From Candidatus Zhuqueibacterota bacterium (GTDB lineage Bacteria > Zhuqueibacterota > Zhuqueibacteria > Thermofontimicrobiales > Sulfurfontimicrobiaceae), in contig JAFGMA010000171.1 in assembly GCA_016927835.1 (NCBI GenBank), positions 1-64,000 of the forward strand: a DNA stretch of 64,000 bases, read 5' to 3'. This document shows positions 37,459 to 46,273 of the stretch, piece after piece. The stretch's first letter is position 1. Each line of letters opens with the position of its first letter. The position numbers and the translations under genes were made by a program. The notes below the pieces were generated by a model that was not told the origin of the DNA, ran no database searches, and worked only from the letters and a program-made list of their open reading frames with translations.

Positions 37459-37857
37459 TCAGCCTGATAGTATCGTATCCAGTTCTTTTTGAAATTTTTC
37501 GCCCTGGTGGCTCAGGATTGTCATGTTATCGGTTTCACTTTCAACAAAATGCTGCATCACAAGATTCAGTTCTGCGATTAAGTTCGTAATTTCAGGAACA
37601 GCATCACTACCGGATGGAAGCCCTGATTTTGTTTCAAGCGCAGAAATTCCGTTATCTGATTGCTGAATCGCATGTAACAAATTCATTTTTTTTGAATTCG
37701 TTGAGAAGACCTTCTGAATATCGCCGTTTTCTATGAAGCTTCTTTGCTGTTGAGATAATTCAAACAAATGATTAGCGATTTCGAGTTGGTGGTTAATATA
37801 CTCAAGTAAAGCCGGTTCAATATTTGCGATAGTTATGTTTTTCATATACGATTCCAT
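37459..37857 (-). CDS. FlgN-like flagellar chaperone
   Basis: A 132-residue all-helical protein. The segment LEIANHLFELSQQQRSFIENGDIQKVFSTNSKKMNLLHAI follows the FlgN pattern (a long helix with Q..F..G-D-I...K...LL), and a second helix near the C terminus (MTILSHQGEKFQKELDTIL) completes the hairpin. FlgN is the export chaperone of hook-associated proteins FlgK and FlgL and is usually encoded next to FlgM, which supports both calls. The start may also be Met5. Sequence similarity in this family is low, so the call rests on pattern and neighbourhood. Confidence 0.5.
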   Translation of the reverse strand: MESYMKNITIANIEPALLEYINHQLEIANHLFELSQQQRSFIENGDIQKVFSTNSKKMNLLHAIQQSDNGISALETKSGLPSGSDAVPEITNLIAELNLVMQHFVESETDNMTILSHQGEKFQKELDTILSG

Positions 37858-37948
37858 TATCTAAGATTTGAGACCCGGACTACCCGTTTGTTCCGCCATA
37901 TTCTCGGATCTGCAATGTCATCTGTTGCTGTCACAATATTAGAAATAA

Positions 37949-37979
37949 CACGGTCTGCCCGCTGTTCAGGCAGACCGTG
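37949..37979 (-). terminator. Perfect 11-bp hairpin, terminator-like on the minus strand
   Basis: CACGGTCTGCC and its exact complement GGCAGACCGTG with a 9-base loop; on the minus strand it is followed by TTATTTCT. It stands upstream of the FlgN-like gene and would end a minus-strand transcript coming from the gene desert, though no gene is visible there. Confidence 0.5.
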
Positions 37980-37993
37980 CTAATGGAGGACTG

Positions 37994-38050
37994 ATGCTGG
38001 TCAAAGTCAACGTTCTTAGTAATAAGTTGTTATTTTTATCAGGTCTCTAA
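37994..38050 (+). CDS. Possible 18-residue leader-type peptide
   Basis: GGAGGA lies three bases before an ATG that opens an 18-residue hydrophobic frame (MLVKVNVLSNK...). It begins immediately after the 11-bp hairpin. Too short to judge; it may be chance. Confidence 0.15.
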   Translation: MLVKVNVLSNKLLFLSGL

Positions 38051-38201
38051 CCGTTCGGTTCATTTCATCCGACTCATCAATTCTTCCAGATTACCCCTGT
38101 ACCTGGTTTCGTTGGAATCGCACACAATCACAACAGCGTGAAAATTCCGCGGGCGAAAATTGACATCTCTCAGTCGAGCGATACAGCAGAATTTAAATAT
38201 G

Positions 38202-38229
38202 CGCACAGGGTCGTGATTGACCCTGTGCG
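38202..38229. repeat. Perfect 11-bp hairpin in the gene desert
   Basis: CGCACAGGGTC and its complement GACCCTGTGCG with a 6-base loop, flanked by A/T-rich DNA. No T-run long enough for a confident terminator. Confidence 0.55.
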
Positions 38230-39289
38230 ATTAAAACGAGTTATTCGGAAAAGGAAAAACGCTCAACTAGCTGCTTTGCCAATGTGCTGCATGTTTTTCA
38301 TAAGCGTCGAAGGGCAACCCGCAGATCGAAGGATTATCATCATTCTTTTATCAGGATTCTTTCAATACACATCTCATTTGTTGTAATCATACTATCAAAG
38401 AATAATCAATCGCTCTGCTCGTATTGCTCCCATTCGAAAAAGCATCTAAGATTTTCACATCATAAACTATATGCAATTCCGAAGGCTGTGAATCTTAGAG
38501 TGCGTCAATGAACATATTTAGCTATCCGCTTCAGATGCAGTCACGATTCAGCGGGAATTGCCGGCTTTTTGGCAAATCAAAATCATTCAATTTCAAATCA
38601 TCTGAATATTTGTCCAAAAACACATTGTGCCCGATTGCCTGTAACTCACTTTTACGCTGGCGTACCGATAACCAATGCAAAGGTGTATTTCTTCGGAACA
38701 GCTTCAGGCGCTCGTTCCCTGTCCAAATAACGTCGTTGTTTCCGTATTGAATTTGTCGACACCACCTCGCTATTTAGCTGAAAAATTAAACTGCGTTAAT
38801 AAAAATGATAGTGCAAGCTAAGGATGACTTTTTTATTCAACTAATTTATGTATCGACTTCTGATGACGAAACTTTAATGGAATTATTGTATTTTTCACAA
38901 ATTTGTATGGAAGTTTCTAAGATGAGCTTAACTTGTTTTCAATGAATTCCCTGATGCGCTAAAGCTGCGCTCGTTGACGGAGCGATGGGAGAGGATGGTT
39001 GAGGAGATGAGTTTGCATTTTGCGCGGATGAAGGTTGTTTTATAGGTTGTCTTTATCTGGCTGCAGACTGCATCCAGCGAGGCGAACCACGGGATGCTTG
39101 AACCAGAGCCCTATTCGGGTTTCTGCGAAGAAAGTGGTGTGCTGCCATTTCAAACGGAATGCAGCGGCGCGAAAAATATGCTTGCCAATCAATATTGAAC
39201 ACTGAAACAGATTTCTCCCCGCGCATGGACACTTTCATCCTTTTTTCAGAATTCGAAACTCGGAACAGCATTAGGGCACTCATTATAGT

Positions 39290-41476
39290 CTACACCTGAA
39301 CGTCGTCTTCCCACCAATCGCGTTTCGGCTGTGCGATTCGGAAAAACTCCCCGTTCGGATGAAAAATGGATGGCTGGGTAGAAGGTGCTTGATAGATCAT
39401 CTGGTTCCGAAATTTTATTTTACTCGCTTCGGCAAAGCCATACCGGAGTCGGTTTTCTGTCTGGCGAATCAGCAGCAAGCGCGCATCGGTTGCCAGCAGT
39501 TGATCGCCAAACGAAATTTCGCCGCGTTCATAGCGATATTTCGGACGAATTTCATCTTCAACCAGATCCAGTTCAAGATCCAGTTTCAGACAAATAATGT
39601 GGCGATACCCATCGAAATCAATAATCAACCCGACACCTTTGGTATTTAGCGATGGCTGCAAATCCGAAATTCGGGCGACCAGTTTTTCGAGATCCGCCCC
39701 TTTGTCATGCGGGATGAGCAGCGTGCAAAAATGCACGATCTCATTTCGTTTGAATTCGCGGAAGAGCGATTGATAGACTGTATAATTTACCATCCGGTTT
39801 CGCAGCAGTTGTTCGCTGCTGATATTCATTCCGACTTGTGGTTTGAACCATATCAAGAGCCGTCGGTCGCCGGGATTGCGCCATCCCATAATTTCATTTA
39901 AGCGTGAATCGAACCAGTTGGGACCAAAATTCAAAAGCTGCTCGGTGTGAAAGAGAGAATTGATATTCAAAAACGTATCATCCAGAATCCTAACACTATC
40001 GATGAGCACGAACATGTCCTCTGCTTTCAGGTAAATGATGCTTCGGTCCCATTCCCATTTTTCTTCGCTGCGCTTTACGCGGGTTCGCGAATAATCCCAT
40101 CGATCGAAATTGAAAAAGTGGATGCGCTCGGTGTGGGTTGGCTGGTACCATGATCGTTTGTGCAGTGAATTCAATAACGGTTCACTGCGATCCGGCGGTT
40201 CGTTACGGAAAACGAGTCTATTATGATAAAAATCCGCTCGATACATGCCGTTAGTCAACGTCTCTCGATATCCGGCATCATTCAAAAGCACGGATCCGCG
40301 GCTCATCAGAAGACAAATCGCATTTTCATCGGCATGACCGTGGTGCATTTTTTCTGCTGGCACATTGATGGTCTGGCGCAGATAATCGCGGTCGCAGCGC
40401 CCGTAATCCTGATCGCCCTTGTAATTGAGCATTAAAAAGCTGCTGTCAGGTTCCCAGCCATTGCGGAAGACGATTTTTTTGCCAGCCAGGTCATCCATCA
40501 CCATTCTGCTGCCTGAAACAGGTTTACGTATTCCCACCGAATCGCCGCAGCATTCGTACAGAAATGGAAAGTCAATGTCGATTTCATCGGGTTTGGCGTG
40601 TTTGGCTTTGGTCTCAAAAATCCGGCTGGCTGCCCATTTAAATTCCTCATTTTTATATTCTTTTGCGCCTCTTTCGAAACAGGTCAGATACCAGTGCCAG
40701 CACTCCTGCCATCGGGCATCGCCATAGTCGGTGACCATTCCGTGCGGCGCCATCAGGTGCAGGAAATAATTCAAATAATACAGCATATTATATTCCCGGA
40801 ACAAATTGGGCAATTCGAGGATATCGGCGATATGCATCATCTTCGATAGCCATAGCGGGAGGTAGATCTGGGCATCTTCGATTGACCATTTTCCCCAACT
40901 GGAATCAAGCAGGTGCCGGCATAGTTTTTTCCAGCGCGGAGTTGCCGGATGGCGTGGCAATAGCGTGATGATGCGCGCAAAGTCACGCGTTGTCCAGAGC
41001 GCCCGGTTATGTGCGCCCCATTCGTGGAAATTAAAAAATGATTCAGCATAATCCGCCAGCCAGCCTTCGATGAGTTTCGTTTCATCCGCAGACAGGATCC
41101 CGTGTTTTTTCAAATAGGAGTATGCTTCGGGCGGAACCTGGGGCACACGCTTCCAGAAGCCATATTTGTCCTGATTCCGGCTCGGACCAAATGCAGTCGG
41201 AAACCATTCTTCAATTTCGCGCAATTGAAGTAAAGCTTTTTTTGCCTGGTGCGCGCAATCCATATCGCCGGAAACATCGAATAAAAACGCCTCGAAAGTG
41301 GCGCTGGTGAATATAAATGACGGGAAATCGCGAGCCAGAATGCTGTCCGGATCGAATTTCAACCGCCACGCTTCGAGCCGCGCATTGTAGGTTTCCCTGA
41401 TGTGTGCAGCAGCGAGTTGTATCAATTCCAGGTAATGTTGACGCGTTGCAGGATTAAATTTTTCATCTTTAGACAT
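39290..41476 (-). CDS. Heparinase II/III-like protein without signal peptide (728 aa)
   Basis: Residues about 1-350 form a helix-rich alpha/alpha toroid (WFPTAFGPSRNQDKYGFW, NFHEWGAHNRALWTTRDFARI, YLPLWLSKMMHIAD). Residues about 360-640 form a beta-sandwich that opens with MHHGHADENAICLLMSRGSVLLNDAGYRE, the hallmark H-x-H-x-D/N...G..LL.D.GY region of heparinase II/III-type lyases (PL12/15/21-like). Such enzymes cleave uronate-containing polysaccharides by beta-elimination. The N terminus MSKDEKFNPATRQHYLE is not a signal peptide, so it may act in the cytoplasm on imported oligosaccharides. A good promoter lies about 170 bases upstream. Confidence 0.8.
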   Translation of the reverse strand: MSKDEKFNPATRQHYLELIQLAAAHIRETYNARLEAWRLKFDPDSILARDFPSFIFTSATFEAFLFDVSGDMDCAHQAKKALLQLREIEEWFPTAFGPSRNQDKYGFWKRVPQVPPEAYSYLKKHGILSADETKLIEGWLADYAESFFNFHEWGAHNRALWTTRDFARIITLLPRHPATPRWKKLCRHLLDSSWGKWSIEDAQIYLPLWLSKMMHIADILELPNLFREYNMLYYLNYFLHLMAPHGMVTDYGDARWQECWHWYLTCFERGAKEYKNEEFKWAASRIFETKAKHAKPDEIDIDFPFLYECCGDSVGIRKPVSGSRMVMDDLAGKKIVFRNGWEPDSSFLMLNYKGDQDYGRCDRDYLRQTINVPAEKMHHGHADENAICLLMSRGSVLLNDAGYRETLTNGMYRADFYHNRLVFRNEPPDRSEPLLNSLHKRSWYQPTHTERIHFFNFDRWDYSRTRVKRSEEKWEWDRSIIYLKAEDMFVLIDSVRILDDTFLNINSLFHTEQLLNFGPNWFDSRLNEIMGWRNPGDRRLLIWFKPQVGMNISSEQLLRNRMVNYTVYQSLFREFKRNEIVHFCTLLIPHDKGADLEKLVARISDLQPSLNTKGVGLIIDFDGYRHIICLKLDLELDLVEDEIRPKYRYERGEISFGDQLLATDARLLLIRQTENRLRYGFAEASKIKFRNQMIYQAPSTQPSIFHPNGEFFRIAQPKRDWWEDDVQV

Positions 41477-41822
41477 GGAATGTTCCCACTCATGAGTTCA
41501 GCTTTTCAAATGATTTTGCTAATACACAGTATAACAAATTATTGCCCGTTTCGCCGGAAATTTGCTGCCAGATGTCGATGGAAGCCGATCTCGTAACAGC
41601 TATTTCTTTCCGTTGCGAAATGGGCATGATACTCCGGAGGCGAGCCGAAGACAATACAAAAATAAATGTTAAAAGTCAAGTGAAGATTTCGTGGCGGGTG
41701 TAATCCCTTTGGTAAGGGGACAAAATCCTTCCGGTGTACGATAAAAATGCGGGAGTGATAAAATCTGACCATCTCTAACTAACCGTGTCTGCCAGCCGGA
41801 TACGCAGGATACATTCGAAAGT
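41477..41822. other. Intergenic region with promoter for the heparinase-like gene
   Basis: About 350 bases; apart from the promoter listed separately nothing coding was recognised. Confidence 0.5.
41651..41679 (-). promoter_or_regulatory. Sigma-70-like promoter of the heparinase-like gene
   Basis: Minus strand: TTGACT, a 17-base spacer, TATTGT. It would start transcription about 170 bases before the 728-residue gene. Confidence 0.58.
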
Positions 41823-44420
41823 CTACCCTTTGAATTTATAGAAGAAACGCACGGCGCGCACAATGTTTACAAAATTCAAAGCGGTTTTCCACTTCGGGTG
41901 GCTGCGAATGATTTTTTTATTGAAAGTCTTCGGAAAACTATCGAAAAATGCTACCTCATCCGCTGTCAAATCGCTTTTGGAGTATTTTGATTTTAAAAAG
42001 ATCTGGGTAAATTTTTCATACGCCAGATTGAATTTCGGATCGATCACATTCCTGGCAAATTCCAGCGCAGTTTGTCCTACCCTGCGATAGCCGTACATAT
42101 TCAATAGATAGCTCGAAAATTTGTAAATGAAATATGCCCGATTCGCCGGCTTTGATTTCGATTTTGCTTTAGTGTAAAAATAGAGATAACATGCGCCGGG
42201 AAACAAACCTATGATTACGATGAAGCCGATAAGGATGATCATCGCCGATTGTCCGAACTTTTCGCCAAGGATGGGCTTTTCGGGCGTTTGCTTGTCTTTG
42301 ATACCAATTTTCGGCATCAATATGAACTCCCTGACCGGTATGGGCTTCGGGAGCGCGTTATACCATTGCGGCAGCAGCCTGTTTGTGGTCGGTGGTTGAA
42401 TCTGGTCAATTTCACCCTTATGCGACGCAGCCAGAACGATGTCATCTTCGCGTAATTTCAGCAGGGGTATCCTGCCGGCGAAGCTGTTAACGGAATCGGA
42501 ATCCGTCTTCAGAACCAGCGATACATTCGTGGGGCACGGAAGCGGGCTATCCTTGAAGCTCAGTTGCCGGGGCTGTATCTCCACCTCGCGCGACGTCGGG
42601 TGCACCCGCTTGATCCTGCCGAAAACCGCCAGCGTTGATCGTTCGATGATTAGCGGCGGCGTCGGATCGGGTCGCGGTGGCTCTTCTCCCTCGGCGCTGG
42701 GCGTCGTATCAAAATCCAGCCACCCATATTTCGGGAAAAACACCTCAATCCACGCATGCGCCTGGTCCGCGTAAAACCAGTACCAGCCCGGATTGCGATT
42801 GCTGCGATCGAACGTATTGAATCCCACCACAATCCGGCAGGGAATTCCGGCTGCACGCAGCAAAAACAACGTGGCAAACGCATAATAGCTGCAATAGCCT
42901 TTATGATTTTCAAAGAGAAAGTAATTCAACAATGATTGATCGGGATCCGAAGGCTTGCCAGGTGCAAGTGAATAACTGAAAATACGATCACCATTCCCAT
43001 CGGTCGATTCAAAGTAGCTCCGAATTCGATTCAATTTTTCCATCGGCTTCGTGGCTGAACCAGTCAGTCTATTCGCCAGTTGTTGGACCATGGTGTCGCA
43101 TTCCATGGGTTTGGTGTAATAGGCGAGAAATGACGAATCCACCCCGGAATAATCCTCGATCTGATGCAGCAAGCTTTCGCGCTGTTGTTGAAACTGCACC
43201 AGAAACGGATCTTTGATATTATAAACGAAATAGGATAAATTCAAGTCGGATACCATGGATGAACAACGATATGCCAGATGAAACATCGAGTGTCGAAATT
43301 CTGTTTCCGGATTCTCAGGGATCCGCTGGCAATAATAGGCAATGTTGGGTGCCACAAATGATTTTCCGGAAAGATTTTTAAGGAATACGATGATTTCAAC
43401 CGGTCGGCGAAATTTGTAGCCTTTGCTAATCCGGTAAATGTTGGTATCGCGCTCGCTCAGATACATCGGAATTTGAGCGGGATTCGGGCTGAATAAATCC
43501 GATTCGATTGGGGGGGCGGCATCGATTTGAAATGTTTCACTTCCCGGATCATACTGGGATAAAATAAAGCGCCTGAAATGCACCGGCATTGGAACCAATT
43601 TATCTTTGTGTTCGATAAAATTTTTAATATACGCACAAAACAGCGTCTCTTCATTGCGTTGAAGCTCAGGCAGCAATTTGATAAAATTTTGTATATCAAA
43701 TCTGCCATTGGCATCCTTTTCAATAAGGCTGAGATTCTCATTCTGCTTTTGGCGGAGGTGATCCTGAACGCGCTGTTCAATAACACTCAAAAAAACGAAT
43801 AGCGCTGTAAACGGAATGAGCAGGATGAAGATAAACAGGAATGTCCTGTTCACCAGACTGAATACAATTTTCTTGTTGACCGTTTGCAGTTTTCTCAGAA
43901 TTTCATTTATATAAATGATGTACGAACAATACAGCAGGATCGGTGAGAAATAGGAGATGATATAGACCGAGGTCAATTGATCGGTTGATCGGATGAAGAT
44001 GAATCCTGCCAGCGAAAAAATAATAATCGCAAACGGGATCGCGAACCGCCCGAATCTGGCGAAGCCGTATCCGACAATCCACGACAGTAAAAACAGGCAT
44101 GCATACAGTGCGAACCGAATGACCGCAAAAAACAGATCGAATTCGCCCACAAAAACATTATTGATCAGTTTATAGACAAAATAGGCAAGGAGAAATAGAA
44201 TGAGAAACGTGGTTGTGAATCGAATTTGATACGAATACATCGCAAATGAAATGCAAACGCCAATGGTAAAAATTATAAATTGCGTGAAAAAATTTGTGCC
44301 GAATTGTGCCAGATTTTGTGACGCGAGATCAAGAATGAAGCCGATGATTAAAATCGTTGGACCAACCTTGAAAACCAAATTTGCCAGCAGTAAAGAGATA
44401 GAAATCTTCTGAGTCTTCAT
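41823..44420 (-). CDS. Membrane transglutaminase-like protein
   Basis: The N-terminal 230 residues hold about six or seven membrane helices. The transglutaminase core follows: GYCSYYAFATLFLLRAAGIPCR contains the catalytic cysteine near residue 505, YADQAHAWIEVFFPKYGWLDFDTTPS the histidine and aspartate of the triad. A further membrane helix at about 720-745 (SAMIILIGFIVIIGLFPGACYLYFY) and a C-terminal cytoplasmic domain of the DUF4129 type complete the usual TgpA-like layout. TgpA-type proteins are associated with envelope processing; the exact reaction is not settled. Its start overlaps the DUF58 stop by four bases. Confidence 0.87.
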   Translation of the reverse strand: MKTQKISISLLLANLVFKVGPTILIIGFILDLASQNLAQFGTNFFTQFIIFTIGVCISFAMYSYQIRFTTTFLILFLLAYFVYKLINNVFVGEFDLFFAVIRFALYACLFLLSWIVGYGFARFGRFAIPFAIIIFSLAGFIFIRSTDQLTSVYIISYFSPILLYCSYIIYINEILRKLQTVNKKIVFSLVNRTFLFIFILLIPFTALFVFLSVIEQRVQDHLRQKQNENLSLIEKDANGRFDIQNFIKLLPELQRNEETLFCAYIKNFIEHKDKLVPMPVHFRRFILSQYDPGSETFQIDAAPPIESDLFSPNPAQIPMYLSERDTNIYRISKGYKFRRPVEIIVFLKNLSGKSFVAPNIAYYCQRIPENPETEFRHSMFHLAYRCSSMVSDLNLSYFVYNIKDPFLVQFQQQRESLLHQIEDYSGVDSSFLAYYTKPMECDTMVQQLANRLTGSATKPMEKLNRIRSYFESTDGNGDRIFSYSLAPGKPSDPDQSLLNYFLFENHKGYCSYYAFATLFLLRAAGIPCRIVVGFNTFDRSNRNPGWYWFYADQAHAWIEVFFPKYGWLDFDTTPSAEGEEPPRPDPTPPLIIERSTLAVFGRIKRVHPTSREVEIQPRQLSFKDSPLPCPTNVSLVLKTDSDSVNSFAGRIPLLKLREDDIVLAASHKGEIDQIQPPTTNRLLPQWYNALPKPIPVREFILMPKIGIKDKQTPEKPILGEKFGQSAMIILIGFIVIIGLFPGACYLYFYTKAKSKSKPANRAYFIYKFSSYLLNMYGYRRVGQTALEFARNVIDPKFNLAYEKFTQIFLKSKYSKSDLTADEVAFFDSFPKTFNKKIIRSHPKWKTALNFVNIVRAVRFFYKFKG

Positions 44421-45832
44421 AATTTAGTTACCTTGAGATTTGAACCAGCCACAAAATTCTGTATTGACATTTCATTATGAGCAATAAATCGCCGGTATTT
44501 TTGACCGCCCAGTTTTCGGCGCGCCGCTCGCATCGGTCCGCTCTGTTCGAACAGGAACAGCTTTTTCCAGGCAAAGCCGGGTTCGGATTTTTGAAACAGG
44601 CTGGATACCTGAAACCAAAAAATTTTGCATGATTCCGCGCGTATGGGAAAAATGCGCATCAAATCATCCACGGGGCACAACGAGGAAAAGAACACAATTT
44701 TGGGTCCTGAAAATGCTTGCGTCCCGGTGCGCGGATCCATGAAAGAAGCAACAGAAAATTCATTTTGCCAGCTTGAACTGCTGATCTGGTAGAGCAATCG
44801 TTCGTGTTCGTTAAGCTGGTAATTGGTCTGAATCTGCTGATCGGTCGTGAGCCGTACGGTAAATCCTCGCGCCACAATGGAATCGATAACCTGCCGGATT
44901 CTGTCTTTGTAGTAATCCAGCATGATCTGACTCAACTCATCTTCGCCATCCGAATGCAATTGATTATAAAAAGTCACCAGCACATCCACATGCGATGCGT
45001 ATGGATGAATTCTATCGGGAATACGAACCACCAGTTCCCGATTCTTCGCATATATTTTCCATACCAGACGCCGAAGATCGTCGCCCGGCTCAAACTTCTT
45101 ATAATTCAGGTATTCGCCAGCCACGATTTTATTCGCATACACTTTGGTAACCGGATCTTTTGTCTGTTCGGTGGGACATTCGAAATCCAGGTGTGTGCCA
45201 GAAGCCGGCGTGGTGAAAATGCCCATATTTTCAATTTCCCGGTAAGGCAGCGAAAAAATGTGAAACATATCTTCAAAATGGATGAAGCTGCTTTTGATGC
45301 GGTAATCCCGAATCGTGGGCAGGGCAATCTCCCGCACACCTTTGATACCGGTTTCCTTGTAGCCCCGCTTACCCCTGGTTCTGATCACCTCATTCAGAAA
45401 AATATCCTCGGTTTGCAGGTAATCATCGAAAACCAGGTTCACCTTTGCGAATCCCATCGCCGGCACGCGAATTCCCTGGATTTCTATCCTCACTTTGACC
45501 AGACCGGCTTCGAAATGCGTGCTGTCAAAATAGATCTTGATGATGTCTCTTCGTTCTTCGGGTCGGTTTTCGAGGATTCGCTTTTTAAATAAAAAATTGA
45601 TCCAGGGCGTCAGGCAGGTGGCAAGGCTGATGGCGAGAACAATTGCAAAAAAGCCCAGCGCAAACAAGCTGATCGTCGCCTGCACGGGTTTGGCGGCTTC
45701 GGAGCCAGTTGAATATGAGTGCCTGAACCAGGCGTAGCAGATCAGGCTGGCGAAAAACAGGAAGAAAAAATTCTGGCGTAAAAAGAAATAATTGCTGTAA
45801 TATTTCAATTTCCGGCGCGTAGTCAATTTCAT
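44417..45832 (-). CDS. DUF58 domain protein
   Basis: Two N-terminal membrane helices (FFFLFFASLICYAWF and LFALGFFAIVLAISLATCL) precede the DUF58 region with YLNYKKFEPGDDLRRLVWKIYAKNRELVVRIPD at about residue 240-270, the conserved motif of the family; a von Willebrand-like fold follows. In most genomes DUF58 is encoded between a MoxR AAA ATPase and a TgpA-like transglutaminase. Here the transglutaminase follows with a four-base overlap, but no MoxR gene is upstream within the window. Consensus promoter about 220 bases upstream. Confidence 0.9.
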   Translation of the reverse strand: MKLTTRRKLKYYSNYFFLRQNFFFLFFASLICYAWFRHSYSTGSEAAKPVQATISLFALGFFAIVLAISLATCLTPWINFLFKKRILENRPEERRDIIKIYFDSTHFEAGLVKVRIEIQGIRVPAMGFAKVNLVFDDYLQTEDIFLNEVIRTRGKRGYKETGIKGVREIALPTIRDYRIKSSFIHFEDMFHIFSLPYREIENMGIFTTPASGTHLDFECPTEQTKDPVTKVYANKIVAGEYLNYKKFEPGDDLRRLVWKIYAKNRELVVRIPDRIHPYASHVDVLVTFYNQLHSDGEDELSQIMLDYYKDRIRQVIDSIVARGFTVRLTTDQQIQTNYQLNEHERLLYQISSSSWQNEFSVASFMDPRTGTQAFSGPKIVFFSSLCPVDDLMRIFPIRAESCKIFWFQVSSLFQKSEPGFAWKKLFLFEQSGPMRAARRKLGGQKYRRFIAHNEMSIQNFVAGSNLKVTKL

Positions 45833-46053
45833 CAGGCGCTCTCTTCTGACTTGGCTTTTTCAGATAAATTGCATAATTTGCCGTCAACTGCTGAAAATCA
45901 TGTGACCATTTCGGCGACCGGGCTGGCGGCACAATTTTTTTCGTTAGCAGGTGAAAAATTCGCATAGGCTGGACGCGCAATAGCTCGAGCCAATTATTCC
46001 AGCAAATTACCTGCCGACGTGTCGCTATGATCAGATTTATCAGTATTGAAATA

Positions 46054-46082
46054 ATGATAACAAATAATTTTTCGATTGTCAA
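46054..46082 (-). promoter_or_regulatory. Sigma-70-like promoter of the DUF58-transglutaminase operon
   Basis: Minus strand: TTGACA, a 17-base spacer, TATCAT. Close to consensus. The leader before DUF58 would be about 215 bases with no clear gene in it. Confidence 0.62.
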
Positions 46083-46100
46083 GGAAAAAAGCTGGGGGTG

Positions 46101-46175
46101 AAGTTATCCCACAATAATGAAATGGAGATGACCTTTCAAAGGCTTTGAGCTATGCTGACAATAACCAAACAACGA
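46101..46175 (+). repeat. Decayed partial copy C of the 192-bp element
   Basis: Shares in the same order with copy A the words AGTTAT, CCTTTCAAAG, TTTGA and TATGCTG(C/A)CAAT, but lacks the second arm of the CCTTTCAAAG stem (a deletion of about 15 bases) and has diverged elsewhere. It sits directly upstream of the DUF58 promoter. Found by eye; weaker than copies A and B. Confidence 0.5.
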
Positions 46176-46273
46176 TGAAGCGGTTGAGATTATATAGTCA
46201 AGATTAATATAATGAATGAATTGCTCATAATAACTGAAAGGATGAAGGCAAAACTTGATAAAGCTGCTAATAG

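Larger units (their letters stand above)
37858..39289. other. Gene desert of about 1.4 kb
   Basis: No convincing protein gene on either strand. It contains two perfect hairpins, a 19-codon ORF with a strong ribosome site, and near its right end a GC-richer stretch (about 38930-39220) open on both strands that looks like a dispersed non-coding repeat or a decayed gene. The left 1 kb is A/T-rich with frequent stops in all frames. Confidence 0.55.

Noticed and set aside
38138-38750. Several plus-strand ORFs of 75-82 codons in the gene desert
   Set aside because: They contain a perfect hairpin or overlap each other in different frames, with no family match and poor starts.
39053-39283. 76-codon minus-strand ORF before the heparinase-like gene
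   Set aside because: No ribosome site; composition looks like read-through of a non-coding repeat, treated as part of the gene desert.
45585-46082. 165-codon minus-strand ORF upstream of and overlapping DUF58
   Set aside because: Most of its codons lie in the shadow of the DUF58 gene, and no MoxR-like Walker motif is present.
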